A DNA stretch of 64,000 nt, from positions 12,012,092 through 12,076,091 of the forward strand of contig CM044967.1 in NCBI GenBank assembly GCA_024516035.1, written 5' to 3'. This stretch comes from Bactericera cockerelli (Eukaryota > Arthropoda > Insecta > Hemiptera > Triozidae). A model generated the notes under the pieces. It saw only the letters and a list, made by a program, of their open reading frames with translations. It was not told the DNA's origin and did no database searches. Positions 11,150 through 24,072 of the stretch are shown here, in pieces. The position numbers were made by a program, and so were the translations under genes. Each line of letters starts with the position of its first letter. The stretch's first letter is position 1.

Positions 11150-14136
11150 ATAAAATTACTATATTATCCTAATGTCCAATTCTGAAGACGAACAGAAATA
11201 GGTAGTGAAGAAAAAAATAGATAAGGTGGCGCGGTACGGCGGGGGGAAGCATTTGAATCATTATTGAAACATCAGCTTCGAATGGATTTGTTCAAAGTGT
11301 ACGCGTACAGTGTGAGGGTATTTCAATGAGAGACCGCCATTTCTCTTTCACATAAGTTAGATTTCTCGGGGGATTTCGAAGGCAGTTTGGTTAAGTTGGG
11401 AATATCGAAGGCGACTTGAAGCCTTCGGAATTAGATTTATGCCATGCTTGCCTGGTTACTGGGTAGATAAAAGAAGTTTGATTTATTGGGAGTCAAGTGG
11501 TAGTTTGAATCGTTTCTTTTTGAAGTTTTTTCTTCTTTTTTAGGTGTTGAGATTATTTTTTTTATTTTTAATGCTTATACGGTTTTCGATTACTAATAAT
11601 TAAATAAAAAAAAACAGAGCTAGCATCTGGGGATCACGGTGTAGGTAAAGTATACTTTCTGTCAAAACACAACGTACTTAATTTAAAAAAAATGTGTAAC
11701 GAAAAACCCAAATAGTTATTCTTTCAAGTGAAATACTGGTATGATCTGTGACCCCCCTGAAGTTAACTCAATAAAAATTTGTTGGAAAATTTGGTCAAAA
11801 GAAAATTGAACACTAACAAATAAGTTATGATAGAAACATTGTAATCTCGTGTAATTTTTAATATCAAATAAAAATGGTTAAAATCTTCTGAAAATTGAGC
11901 TTATGATGCTGAAATTTCATCAGCAGTATATTACGCTTGAATGTTATAACTAAAGTTTACTCTCATATTTGAGTAACAATATTACTATATTTTGAGTAGA
12001 CCTCATAGTTTTGAGTAGCTAACCACACAATAAGAAGCTTTAGATAGTTGGTAGATCTTTTGTTGTTTGAAATCCTTATACTATAATATTGCCATATTTA
12101 TGGCATATTTATGATATTGTCCTCACGCCAGTTTTCTCATAATGTTTCTCTTACAATACAACTTAATGGATTTTGGCACAAAAAAACTTCCTCAATTCAG
12201 GCTGGCACATTTGTAACTTTTAAAACGAGATAAAAAGAGTGCCTTACAATAAGATTGAATTCAAAATTCGTTTAATAATTTCCATGAATAGCGACTATTG
12301 AAAACATTGAATGGGTGTGACTTGAAATGTATTTCGTATTCACTTCTCTCACTCCCACTCATCAGGATGAGAATGAATGGTGACAAGTTAGCACATGCGA
12401 ATAAAACTTTGAAAAACTTTTCCATGTATGTCGAAAAACTGTCGAAATCTGTCAGCTAGCAGTTTGGTGAAATTTTGAAAGTTTTTAACTGACATTGTGT
12501 GTCTTTTTATGTTAAGGACACCCTAGGTGAACATTTTCTGTTTAACTTTCTGCAGGAAGCCGGCTGAGGGACTATAAAATAAAGACTAGATTTGGTTATA
12601 ACTAACCTTACCTAGTTTCTGACAGTTCTATAGTTGTAATACGCTCATAGAACTTTGGAATTCACTTGGGAGATATATGAAATTGTATTTGTTTTAAATA
12701 ATACCCTTTGCATAGTAATTCAATATGAAAGCTTGATCATATTGATCGTAGATTGATCGATAAGGCGGATTTGTTATCTGGAGGTCGGTGGTTCAAGTCC
12801 TGGTATCAGCGTAGATATATTGAAGTCTCTTCAATACGAAACCACATAAGTAATACATATTTTCGTATTATAATCTTATAGCTTATTTTCGTCAATTTGA
12901 TCAGTTGAATAAACTATTTTTTCCTTTAAACCCGTTGTAGATTTAAATAAAAAGATCGAATGGTTTATTTTCAATAACAAAGTGGTAAGATTAGTACACA
13001 TATATTGGTTTTAAAAAATCAATATGGTTACTAAAAATAATAAAATTAAAGAAAATCTTATAGGGTATTAATTTCACAATATGTATACGTTAGAACGGTA
13101 ACCAACAAAAAATTTAAGAGTTGAAATAAGTATGACATAGGTACCTACAGAAATTTACAGTAAATAGTATAAAGTGGAATATAAAATAAATATAACACAT
13201 GGTGTAATGCTATGTTTCGAATATTTTCAAAAAGAAACTCCATGTACAGTCAAGGCAATTAATTGTAAATAACTAATACGAAGCAAAACTAGCCGAAATC
13301 AAAAAAATAGTACAGATAAAAATTAAGTTGGATGGAAAATACTTGTCTTGTCTAGTCCTTAACACTTTTGATCAATAATGAAAGAAAAAACTGCAGGGCC
13401 TTTCCGTAAACCTAAAGTTTATATTCCATCTAACACCAACACAATCAAGGAGAGAGGTTGCAAGACTTCCAAATACTCACAAATATTTCAATAATGTGCT
13501 TTGACTTTCAACCCGATGCGATGAAAAAATTCTAGATAAATTTCATTGATACCAATTGAACGAGGATTCTTGTATATAAAAGTCAGAAGTTCGAAGATAA
13601 GGAGGCTTTTTTAATTTCACAATAATTTATCTGTACGGAAGTTTTAAAATGAGATACTGAAACTTCTCGGGGCAGGAGGAAGCTTTCGAAACCTTTGCTC
13701 TGTAATTTATTGCCTTCATTTTTACTTTGAAAATTACGAACTGGATATAGCTGACGATCTAAATTGTAAAAAGTGAGTCTCTAAGGGCTCAAACGTCTTA
13801 AGGGTAAGGGTAGCGAAAACATTATATTTATTTCTAATTTACTGTGGAAAATGGCAAAAGGAAATTTACTAGCGGTTTCAACGAGGTACGAATTCCAATA
13901 ATTTCATGTTTAGTAAAAGAATTTCAAATTAACTGGCTGACCATTCTCACTAAGTAATTTGAGATATATCCAAAAGGCGAGAGAAAAAGATTCTGAAGTA
14001 AATTGACTTCTAGTTTGAATCCTTGCAACTCATAAAAATTAAATGTAGGTTTGTAAACAAATATAAATTACAAGTAGGTTTATTAAAAGCCTACATACAT
14101 TTAATTTATATGTACTGCATATGAGGTATTTTTATA
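11150..14136. other. gene-free stretch
   Basis: No gene, promoter or RNA can be supported. A GC-richer patch lies at 11220-11480. A SINE family B fragment lies at 12751-12822, and a short R1-like piece near 12560 ('ctgagggactataaaataaa'). Confidence 0.5.
12751..12822 (+). repeat. tRNA-derived SINE, family B, head only
   Basis: Reads 'gattgatcgataaggcgga' and then 'ctggaggtcggtggttcaag', matching the head at 43345-43486. The characteristic GTGATATCACGAAAGTGATT tail is absent here. Confidence 0.7.
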
Positions 14137-15026
14137 TACAGGGTCTTCATAAAGTCTCACCCAGGCCTAGGTTTCTCGAAAACGACTCAGAATATCAAAA
14201 AACGCAAAAACCCGTATTCCTTTATATTTAGGGGGATTGATTTTCAGCCAAAAAAATTTTGCCTACACGGCCCCAGTCAGGCTGGGCATGGACCAACTTT
14301 AAAATCTTAAATAGAATGGTATGTCTTGTGGCATATTGTTTTAAAGGTCTTATTGAGAGAAGTTCATTGCAATAAATTTCAGTGTGTTACGACTTACCGT
14401 TCTCGAGATACAGGGTCGGACGTCCTGCGTAATATCCCTATATTTTGACCTATAACTCGTTAACCGTAAATTATGGAGAAAATTTTTCTTGATAATAATA
14501 ACTCCTTATAGCAAGAACTTTCGAATAAGTTAAAATTTGATTTGTTTTTTGTTAAATTTTTTTCGACTGTTCGTCCGGCTGGCTGACGAAACCGACCAGA
14601 AACTAACATCAACAGAGTATGTCGAGTTATAACTTGTTCGAAAAGTCTCATCATAAGGAGTTATTATTAACAAGAAAAATTTTCTCCATAATTTACGGTT
14701 ATCGAGTTATAGGTCAAAATATATGGATATTACGCAGGACGTCCGACCCTGTATCTCAAGAACGGTAAGTCGTAGCACACTGAAATTTATTGTAATGAAC
14801 TTCTCTCAATAAGACCTTTAAAACAATATGCCACAAGACATGCCATTCTATTTAAGATTTTAAAGTTGGTCCATGCCCAGCCTGACTGGGGCCATGTAGG
14901 CAAAAATTTTTTAGGCGAAAATCAATCCTCCTAAATATAAAGGAATACGGGTTTTTGCGTTTTTTGATATTCTGAGTTGTTTTCAAGAAACCTAGGCCTG
15001 GGTGAGACTTTATGAAGACCCTGTAT
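14137..15026. mobile_element. 890-bp foldback (long inverted repeat) element
   Basis: The outer ends are TATACAGGGTCTTCATAAAG on the left and its complement CTTTATGAAGACCCTGTATA on the right. The arms run about 14137-14510 and 14653-15026 (about 374 bp each, with only scattered mismatches). They are separated by about 140 bp of non-repeated centre that itself contains weaker pairing. Both arms carry 'aactttaaaatcttaaatag' or its complement. There is no transposase. The core of each arm is shared with the element at 60296-60860. It is a non-autonomous foldback or very long TIR element, and the superfamily is not clear. Confidence 0.9.
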
Positions 15027-15029
15027 ATA

Positions 15030-17600
15030 TTTCTCCACATAGTGGTATATCCAAATAGGATAAAGAGGTTCACATAACATATCTGTTTTAGACTTATTAG
15101 GATTTCATTTCCTAGCCAGCAGAGCCCTTTTGGCACGTTCTCGAAAACGCATTAGACAGAAAACAAAGGCACAACTCTGCCGAATTTTCTTTTTAATTTG
15201 ACGAGGGAGTTTTTGAGGACAATAGACTTGGGAAATGTTCTGTTTAAAAGAGAAGTTCAAATGAAAATTCAGGGAGCCTTAGTCTATGGTTTATAAAGAC
15301 TTTTTTGTCTTATGTTGAAAATTTTGGAAGAAAAAAATAAGATAGGTGTTAAGAAAAAGCCTAAAAAAATAGCAAATATAGTCAGTTCATCGTTGGTATA
15401 GTATCCTGTAGTAGTGCGTTTTTTTTATGCAAATCCAATTGATATTTAATAATCGGTTTTCTGACAAAAGATTTAAATATTATTTTTTTTTTTACTAAGA
15501 GCTTTAGTACAGACTTATAAAAATAACAAGCCTTAAAGTCTAACACTCTTTGAGAAACGTGTAACATTGTCAAACAAAGTTTTGCATTGCCAGTTACACC
15601 TATCTTATCTACTTAGCACCAAATGAATCTTGCTGTACCAATAATTATGTGAAAATAAATGGTGAATAAAATAATTACATAGTCTTAATTATAACAATTA
15701 AGAAAAATATAAATAATCAAGAGAATGTACAAACGAAAATATTATGAAACTTTAAATTCAAAATGGAGTAAAAGAGATGTCAGTCATTCTTATGTAGGTA
15801 AAAATACAAGTTTTTATGGTATAAGTACAAATACAAACCTTTAATAAAGCCAAATTTGACAGGCATACTATACACAAAAGTCATTTAAAAGTTTTATGTT
15901 TCTACAAAGGTCATGTGTTATTTATTTCTATCTGAGAGGGTGAATGATAATGACTTCTATTTTAAATTAAATTTATGGGCTCTCTAGTCTTGTGTCCTTC
16001 CATAGCAGATAGGTATATCCTATGTGATCATTCAAATATTATTCGGGATTTTCATATGTACATACAGAACAGGTTCAACCTGATGAGAAACTTTGGTTAG
16101 ATTAACCATGGTTTCTCATGTTTAATAAAGATAGCTTGTGATTTTGACATTAAACAACTGATATGCCCTCAAGAAACTGAATTTTGGGTTTCTGAGCTCC
16201 AGATATCCTATGCTGTTTCAACCTGAGCCTCGACAACTGGGAGCTTTCTAGATCTCAGAGAACCAAAAGAAACCGCATCTGCCTGTAAATATCTAGTACT
16301 GTGTAATAGTGAAAAGTTCTGCATCAGGCAAATCATTGCCACAATATGGTGAAATGTACAGGACCACTACTCAACTGTGGTCATTGGGTACCTACGGTGC
16401 ATGATAGGTAAAATAAAATTACTCTTTTAACCCGGGATCAGTACGGTTCGGTTTTGTAACGTATCCAGTACACGGTAACGTATACGGTTGTGAGAGAAAT
16501 CTCTCACAACCGTACTGATTGCGGGTTAAAGTGAGACAGAAGTATTAAGTTTTTTTTTTTCACTGTCTGAACGTCTTTTGAAACAATGACCATATTCGTA
16601 AATTTAAGGAAACATTCGTGTAGACGTTAGTTGTCAGCTTTACAAAATTGATCTTTACCAAGTTGCTAACACAAACAAAGCTTTCTGTATTTGTTTCCTT
16701 TTCAATATTCCCGAGTACAATACCTTTATTTCTCCTTGGTTTTCCTGCTTGTTCCTTACAATAGAAAAGAAAATCATTTATCATTGCATAAAGGAACTGC
16801 ATTGTGTGGATGCAATGCATCAAGTGAGTGAAGCATCCTTTGTGAGGCAAGGAAATAAAAAAAATCTCTTGAAAACGTTCGAATTTTTTTGACAACTTTG
16901 AAACAAATTTTTCATAACTTTTTTGTGCATAAAATATGTTATTTGAAATAAAAACGAACTTTTTTTAATAACAAGGTAGAAGAACATTCATCGCTCTTGA
17001 AGATTATTCAGATTTTCGTAATTCTAAAAAATAGGCAACATTGACAGTGAAATTCAAACAAAAAAATTCACTCTATTCTAATTCTTGTTTTTTTTTTCGT
17101 AGCCATGAAACAGGAGTTACTGTAGACGCTTGTGGTCTGTGTTGTAGCCTGCTCAATACTGCTCATCCCGTAGTATGCCTACCCTCTGATGGGTTTCTTA
17201 TAACAAAATAGGACCATAAAATATTATAAAAAGATAGAAAATAAGAGTAAGTACTATTAACGGACAAGATTTCTCGTAAATGATAAAAGTACCATAGTTA
17301 TTCAACTTCTTGAAACGCTTATTCAAAATTATTTAGAATAAAAAAACAGCAACTTTTTTTCTTGGAAATTCCCACACTATTATATGAAGAAATATTTCTG
17401 AAGAGATAAATGTTGAAAGCCACTGGCACTACAATTCGGAAAACTCCAAGTCCGCTTTGAAACATACTCTCTAGGATACTTTCCTCAAGCCATTTGACAT
17501 TGAGGTCGCTACAAATAGCTCCCAATTAACCCATTCTAAAACTTACTACTAATGAGTGAAAATAGTCTTTATTACCATTTAATAATCTGGTACAATCCCT
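15030..17600. other. gene-free AT-rich stretch
   Basis: No supported gene. It contains the TTAA-flanked MITE at 16427-16529 and a dispersed motif near 17090-17180 ('agccatgaaacaggagttac'). Complements or relatives of that motif occur near 40710-40765 and 49650-49700. The short open frames on the minus strand show no domain. Confidence 0.5.
16427..16529. mobile_element. TTAA-flanked MITE, piggyBac-like
   Basis: TTAA lies at both ends (16427-16430 and 16526-16529). Inside, CCCGGGATCAGTACGGTT on the left matches the reverse complement of AACCGTACTGATTGCGGG on the right at 16 of 18 positions. The interior contains a second stem, GTTGTGAGAGA/TCTCTCACAAC. TTAA target duplication with ends starting CCC is typical of piggyBac elements. 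There is no coding capacity. Confidence 0.75.
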
Positions 17601-17607
17601 GAATTCA

Positions 17608-17919
17608 AATGCTTTTTTTTATTTTATTGCAAAGCAAAAGTATTTTTATACTGAATTTTAAATTACAAATCATCTATACATAATTAGAAACGTCACATTA
17701 TTAATTAATCTAAATCAAGAGATATAATAATCACTAGCACCAGTAGATAATAAATAATATAGTAATACACATGAAATATGATTATTACAAAAATAAACAA
17801 TTTACAGTCTAAAAAACATACATACAATAGGAAACATTATATTTGGTTAGCACAGAGTGCAGCTTCAGCCTTTCTTACGACTGGCCAGCAGAGCAGGATA
17901 GGAGGAGTGGGGAGATATT
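17608..17919 (-). CDS. candidate terminal exon of an unknown gene
   Basis: Reading on the minus strand, a pyrimidine-rich tract (TTTCTTTTTTTGTGTTTCAG) ends in a good acceptor at 17921/17920. From there, one frame (first base completing a split codon) gives ISPHSSYPALLASRKKG and a TGA at 17865-17867. A plausible 3' UTR of about 250 bp follows, with AATAAA at 17628-17623 just before an A-run. Acceptor, short open tail, UTR and poly(A) signal are what a last coding exon looks like. I find no upstream exon in the next several kilobases and do not recognise the peptide. The other two frames stop sooner or give no family match. It could still be chance. Confidence 0.35.
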
Positions 17920-18009
17920 CTGAAACACAAAAAAAGAAAAGTTGTTAAAGAACAGTTTGAGATGGCATGATGCATCAATAAATATCAAGAAACAAGGTCT
18001 AAGGACTGA

Positions 18010-18067
18010 TTGACTGAATTATGAAATCGGATTACAACAAATATTAGCCAGACTATCCCTCAAGTCG
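18010..18067. mobile_element. MITE fragment, same family as 54143-54287
   Basis: The stretch 'agccagactatccctcaagt' followed by 'cggagtcccaaccaatcaca' matches the right half of the Harbinger-like MITE at 54143-54287, read on its opposite strand. It leads directly into the 17-bp array. Confidence 0.6.
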
Positions 18068-18354
18068 GAGTCCCAACCAATCACAAGTCCCAACCATTAT
18101 CAAGTCCCAACTAATCACAAGTCCCAACCAATCACAAGTCCCAACCATTCACAAGTCCCAACCAATCACAAGTCCCAACCAATCACAAGTCCAAACCATT
18201 CACAAGTTCCAACCATTCACAAGTCCCAACCATCACAAATCCCAAACAATCACAAGTCCCAACCAACACAAGTCCAAACAATTCACAAGTCCCAACCAAT
18301 CACAAGTCCCAACAATTCACAAGTCCCAACCATTCACAAGTCCCAACCAATCAC
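18068..18354. repeat. 17-bp minisatellite, about 17 copies
   Basis: Tandem units of 'aatcacaagtcccaacc', with variants 'attcacaag' and 'tccaaacc'. The unit is a short segment of the adjoining MITE fragment, so the array seems to have expanded from inside it. There are no unique spacers. Confidence 0.92.
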
Positions 18355-19079
18355 AAGAAAAGTTCACGATAGTCCTTCTATTACCTAGAATCTTTATAAA
18401 ATAAATTACCAAATAAATACTCAATGGTTGTGGCCAAATTTGCAAATGAAACCAATTGTAAAATTTCTGTTCTAATGAGAGAATCGAGAAGATAAAAGTT
18501 AGTTATGGATGAAAATACAGCAAAAAACTTGGCACGAAAATATATGTAGGCATCTCCACTTTTAAAAGCAGATATTTCTAGATTAGTGCTTGTAACTTAG
18601 CCTTTTTTTATGACGATATTTTTGGAATTTAAAACTCCACAGGATATATTCTACTGTATTCCCTATAACCTCTCCTCAAAGATAAAATTCCACTACCAAG
18701 GGGTGGGTGGTTATATGCACAACTTTCTGAGCTTCTTTTCGCGTTCTATCTGTATTGCTGAGCCAAACATTTCTAGCTTTGTTTATGACTCCCCGATAAA
18801 AAATAAATACATTAGATATGAAGTTCAATTACCTTTTAAATTGTATTTAAATTTAAAGCACAATTACCTTTTAAAATTAAAAAAAGATATAAAGTTCATG
18901 AACCTACTTACTGAATTATTAATGTTAAAAATGGTAATTTTCTAATATGGGGCCATCGACTTGGAGTTCTTTGTATTCCGAGAAAATCAACGATGTTCAC
19001 ATTTTTAGAGTAAAAAAGACCAACAGAAATTTAGCGTTCATTTAAACAGTATTTATCACATAAAATATATAACACCTGT

Positions 19080-19159
19080 TTGACTGCTGGAGTAAAGGGA
19101 CTTTTCAGTCTTACCTCGGCAGTATAAACAAGGTATATTCTATTCTATTCTATTCTATT
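19080..19159 (+). repeat. diverged SINE 3' tail with TCTAT microsatellite
   Basis: Reads 'gactgctggagtaaaggga' and 'ggcagtataaacaaggta', followed by (TTCTA)n. This resembles the 3' half of SINE family A, but with a different simple-repeat tail. Confidence 0.6.
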
Positions 19160-19800
19160 GCACAAAGAAGAAAAGAGACATCAATAATCTATGTATTGCC
19201 TGAAGAATTAATTCACCTCAATCGCATAGAGTTATAGACTATCTTGAATTTCTTCTATTGAAGTAGCTCTTCAATAAAAGTAGAATTCAAAGTCGACATC
19301 AAGACAAACAACCTCGTACGTTGAAACTTTAACATTATCCTCTGGAGGTTTCACTAATGAGGACTCTACGAGTTTCATTAGGGAAGAACAAACATTTCAT
19401 TAGTCTTTTCATGGAGGTATAAATGCATCTTCAGTTACTGTATTGAAGTGCATTGTAAGGAATATCCCTTCGAATGCAATTTCAACGCATATTCCTAGGT
19501 GGTATAAAACGGTATTGCGAGATGCATTCTTTGCAGTTTTCGCGCAAGAACCCTTTTCAAACATTTAGGATTTTTAATAATATAGATAAAGTTGAGAAAA
19601 GGACACAGAAAATGAAGAAACAAAGTGCAGAAAAGAGAGAGAGAGAGAGAGAGAAATAGTTGAATAGCAGACAGATGAAAAAAGACAGACAGTGATACGG
19701 TACCAGCTCTGTCAGGCCAAAAGACCCTACCACAAATCTTAGACAAAGACATCCTTGACAGGGTTGGGGTGAGAAAGGGTATCCAGCCGTAAATTTGGAA

Positions 19801-19969
19801 GTCTATCCATCTATCTATCTTCTATTATGTTAAAGTGGTGTTTTTCAACTCTATAGTTATATACACCACTAATTTGGTACCATAGGTTATCCATCTATCT
19901 ATCTTCTATTATATTAAAGTGGTGTTTTTCAACTCTATAGTTATATACACCACTAATTTCAACTTTGAA
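19801..19969. repeat. 84-bp tandem duplication
   Basis: Two nearly identical copies containing 'ttaaagtggtgtttttcaac' and 'tagttatatacaccactaat', with only one or two differences. The unit also has internal pairing between AGTGGTG and CACCACT. Confidence 0.9.
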
Positions 19970-22900
19970 GAGGTTGAACAATGCCAACTCCAGTAGGTTT
20001 CGGAAAAGCCAAAGTGAAAGAAGAAGATAGCAAGAGATTTTGATGTAAAAATATTGTGTGTGGAAGAGAGAGATAGAGAAGAAGAAAGCTGAGAGAGAGC
20101 AGGGCAGGGGGGGGGGGGAAGAAATAAGGGAGAAGATCAAGCTCCCTGTTTTGGAGAAGAAAAAAAAATATGTTTGCGAGGGAGATGCATTCTTGATATT
20201 ATAAATTGTGTTTATTAGCAAAAGCTTGTGTAAATAATCATAAAATATTGCGCCCTCTAAAGGATTTAAAGAAAAAGTTGAATGATCTTCTTACAAAAAA
20301 ATAGGTATGAGATCATCTCAGAAAAAATTATAATTAAAAAAATATTATTGCAACAACTAATATAATAATATGGTGGCCTAATTGTAAGCCATGCTCGAAA
20401 AAGATGAGAAAGTTCTTTGTACAATAATAAATTAGTATGCTAACATTGCGAACTCAACCATACAAGGAGGGCAAGATTGAAAAGGATTCCAATAATCGTT
20501 GGTTGGTTCAATTAATCAAGAACGCTTCGGTGATTTGATTACCACCTATAGGTACAATGTAATTTAATTTTTTTGCAAGTAGCAAAGAGATGTTAATGAA
20601 AATGAAATCGGCTTGCCAATCAACACACACCAATTAGGCAAAAAAGTCCATCGGCATGATTTGTTCCTGAAGTCTCTCAGCATACGCACAAGTTTTTTTA
20701 AACAACAAACAATGACATAGATTTAAGCAAATCCTGATCAAGAGCTATGACCCTGCTCAAGGCTTTCGCTTCCAAATTGGGAACTTAAATCACGAGGCTG
20801 GTTAGTGTAATAGTGTCTTAGGAAATTCCTCAGAGTAGCGATAAGGATATATACGACTAGAAATTACTTCTGACAAGAAAATAAATTAAATCCGACGACT
20901 CGGTTTTCTTCAAACAAACTTTCTGGTTTCCGGAAGAGAAGGAAAAAAGTTTTTCGAGTCTCGAATTCAAATTATCCTTTGCTCTGGCAATGCTCTCCCC
21001 TCCCTTCTCTCTTTCTCTCTCTCTCTCTTCTCTCTCTCTAGAATCCAGGAGACATTACTCTCCTTTTCCTTTTAATGTTTTTACTGTGTTCTAAATTCTG
21101 GAAGTCAAATGACTCTAATTTTGTAGTATAAAATAATCGGTCTCTGCGTTTGACTTTTTAAAGATACATTGAATACAGCATGCGTCAAACGAAAGGGATA
21201 CTTTTTTAATATAACTCTTAACATGTTAAATTCTGTCTGTCTGACTTTAAGATTTCTTGAATTCCTCATACCTACTTAATATATTTGTAAATAATGATAT
21301 AATGACTATTGATTATGAAAAACAGATATTTTCTCAACATATTCTTTCGAAACCCCACAAGTCTAACTATTACCCGGCCTGTGTAAGAAAGAAATATACA
21401 AAGTGCATACCTATCTCCTACCCATCGATTCCTTTTTCATAATTTGGTATCTTATTTTTCACATTAGGTATTACGAATAAAATTTATTATACAAGGAAGA
21501 ATGGGAAAATCACAACGAAAACAAACATAATAATTGTGATGAATAAGGAGTGACAAATGGATAAAAAGTACATTTTAGGTGGCAAAAGTACACACCGGCG
21601 CAAAAATAACACATCCGCCAGATAGGGTAAATAATATATAAAAAAAAAACAAAAGAGAATAGAATGACATTTTGTGTTTGTTTCCTTTAAATTGAATTTC
21701 TGGAAACTGGGACAGAGTAACGTGGAGGTTTCCAAAATTTCAATGGCAGAAATTTTAGTCAGAGATTCTAATACGATTTCCTTCCCGTTGACTTTTTTTT
21801 GACCAAGTTCCTCCCTGTCAAATTCTTCGCCATGGAGTTTCTCAGTATTTCAAAATCAACACCATCTAACTGCTTGGATAATGATAAATAATAGCCGTCA
21901 ATTTATCTAAAAAAAAAAAAACAAATCAAGAAAATAAGAAAAGTGTAAATACGATAGGGCCATGCCTCGCCTGTATGTTGGTCAAGAAAAATAGACGTAT
22001 TGTCATGCCTCGGGTGAAATACACTTAAAGCCATATCTCGGTTGTATAGAAGGGATAGAAAAAATACACGTTGGGTCAAATTACTTATTTGTTTGTCTTG
22101 CTAATAAAGAACTGAGAGAAGAAGAAAAAAAAATATCTACTAGTAAATGAGCACTAAGCAGAACAGGTAGTAACTACTTGTTGTAACAATTAGTACTTCC
22201 GCAGTTTGGAGACATCTCGTTGTGACATGAGCTTAAAACTGCAAGGGTAGGAAGTGGGAATTTTTCCTCGGTTTAGAATGACAGAACAAAAATCTATATT
22301 TTCCCGAGCGACATTAATTTGTCAAAATAAATCCAACGAAAAGCTACCTTGTTATTTGTATAAGAACATCGGCATTTTTCGAATGTGAATTATTAACTTA
22401 AATCCCTTTACTTTGCTCCTAATGTCTTTTTGCTCGCGAACAAAGTTTTTTTCTTCTCCATTTAATCGACTTTGACTTTTATTTAAATTGGGAAAATTTT
22501 AAATAAAATTCAGGTTCTTTCTGTAGAATTTTATTGTTTACCTAAAACATTGAGTACAGCAAATGATTAAATTTGCATTAGATTCCATTGTTTCCTTCTT
22601 AACTTTAACCTAGATTTTAAACATCTTTATTGTTTGGTTTTAATTTTGCAAGAATAAAAGCTCTGACTTAATTTACCACAATTTAAATTCATACTTCTCA
22701 TTGATTTCTGCTGAGCAAATTTTTCATTGAGAGCAGGAATCAAATATTCTTCTTCTTTTACTTTGTCTTTTCTCAAACCTACTTGGGGTCAGCATTGGAA
22801 ACATCTTCCTATTGATTGGGATTGTTTAGTTCTGGCACTCCTACTGACACATTCCACAGCAGAATCAAATTGTAGAAATACCTAGCATAAACAATTTGAG

Positions 22901-23084
22901 TTCAAGAAACTGCCTTATCACATTGTTTTTGTGTAGAACAGCATAAGAGCCTACTCTACTTTTCTAAATCATATACATCAATTTCTTTTTACTATGACTA
23001 TGTCAACACTGGTCGTTACTCTTGTGAGGAACTCCTCATTTTCCTCATGACAAATGAATGGGCTGTGAAAATCCTAAGTACAGA

Positions 23085-23170
23085 GAATAGAAAATAAATT
23101 ACCCAGCCGGGAAGCGAACTCGGATATTCTACACACAGTCAAGTGCGCTAAACTCTGAGCCACTGTAACT
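23085..23170 (-). repeat. tRNA-like SINE remnant
   Basis: On the minus strand it reads 'gttacagtggctcagagttt', then a tRNA-like T arm (GAGTTCGCTTCCCGGC). The flank has 'aagtacagagaatag', reminiscent of the SINE family C body. No intact cloverleaf is present. Confidence 0.5.
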
Positions 23171-23989
23171 AGAAGAAAAGAACCTGTGTATTTGTAGACG
23201 TCTAATAGGTAGAGCTTTTATTTCAATGCATTTTATTTAGTTTAGCACGATGAATCAATGGATTGAAATAAATTTTCCATGCAGAATATATTGGCTTCGC
23301 TGATAATGCAGGTACCTATGCGTCCTGAGCATATGTGCACTAATTTATGTCCCTATAACCCGTTACAGTTGTGCGATTCCATGCCAAATATAAACTGAAA
23401 GAGTTACTGTAGTACAATTATTTTTACTTAATTTTGTAAATATATTCATAGTTTTTCAACTTTATGTTGTGGAGTGGTTTTTGCTGTATTTTTTCTAAAT
23501 CTATTTTAATTGCATTTGTATCATTTACCCTATAAACTTACTTTTAGGTAGGAATATATTTAGAAATATCCTTCCAGAAATTTCAACATCTCTTGTATCA
23601 TTAATGCAGTGCCAAAAAGACTTTAGGTTTATCTCCATGAAAGTATTAGACACAATCGATGAATAAATTTTCACGTTGTATATTGGCAAATGTTCAAATT
23701 CTAAAAAGACCCTGTGCTATCATAAGAACAATGCCCTATACATATAAGTACAACATACTCGTAGGATACAATATATTAATCTAGAGTTCTGCATATACCT
23801 TTACATGATATGTAAGTAAACTTGATAACTTTATGAAAGTTTACTAAATACTAATAGTAATGAATAGTGGAAGAATGAAAAGAAAATAATGTAAATGATG
23901 TACTCTCCCTTTTCTTTTTGCTGATTATGTTGAGTTGGGTTAGGTTCTATATATTTATTTCTTATCTCTATGTTTCTTTTTTTTAAAAC

Positions 23990-24072
23990 TTACCTATTTT
24001 AATGTATTTTGACTTGTGTTAACGATTTGTGTAAATTGATAAACATTAATAAAAACTTTGATTTGATTTGAA
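23990..24072 (+). repeat. LINE-like 3' end with (TTTGA)n tail
   Basis: Ends 'aataaaaactttgatttgat' followed by further TTTGA units. Short 3' microsatellite tails after AATAAA are typical of CR1/RTE-type non-LTR elements. No coding part remains nearby. Confidence 0.45.
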
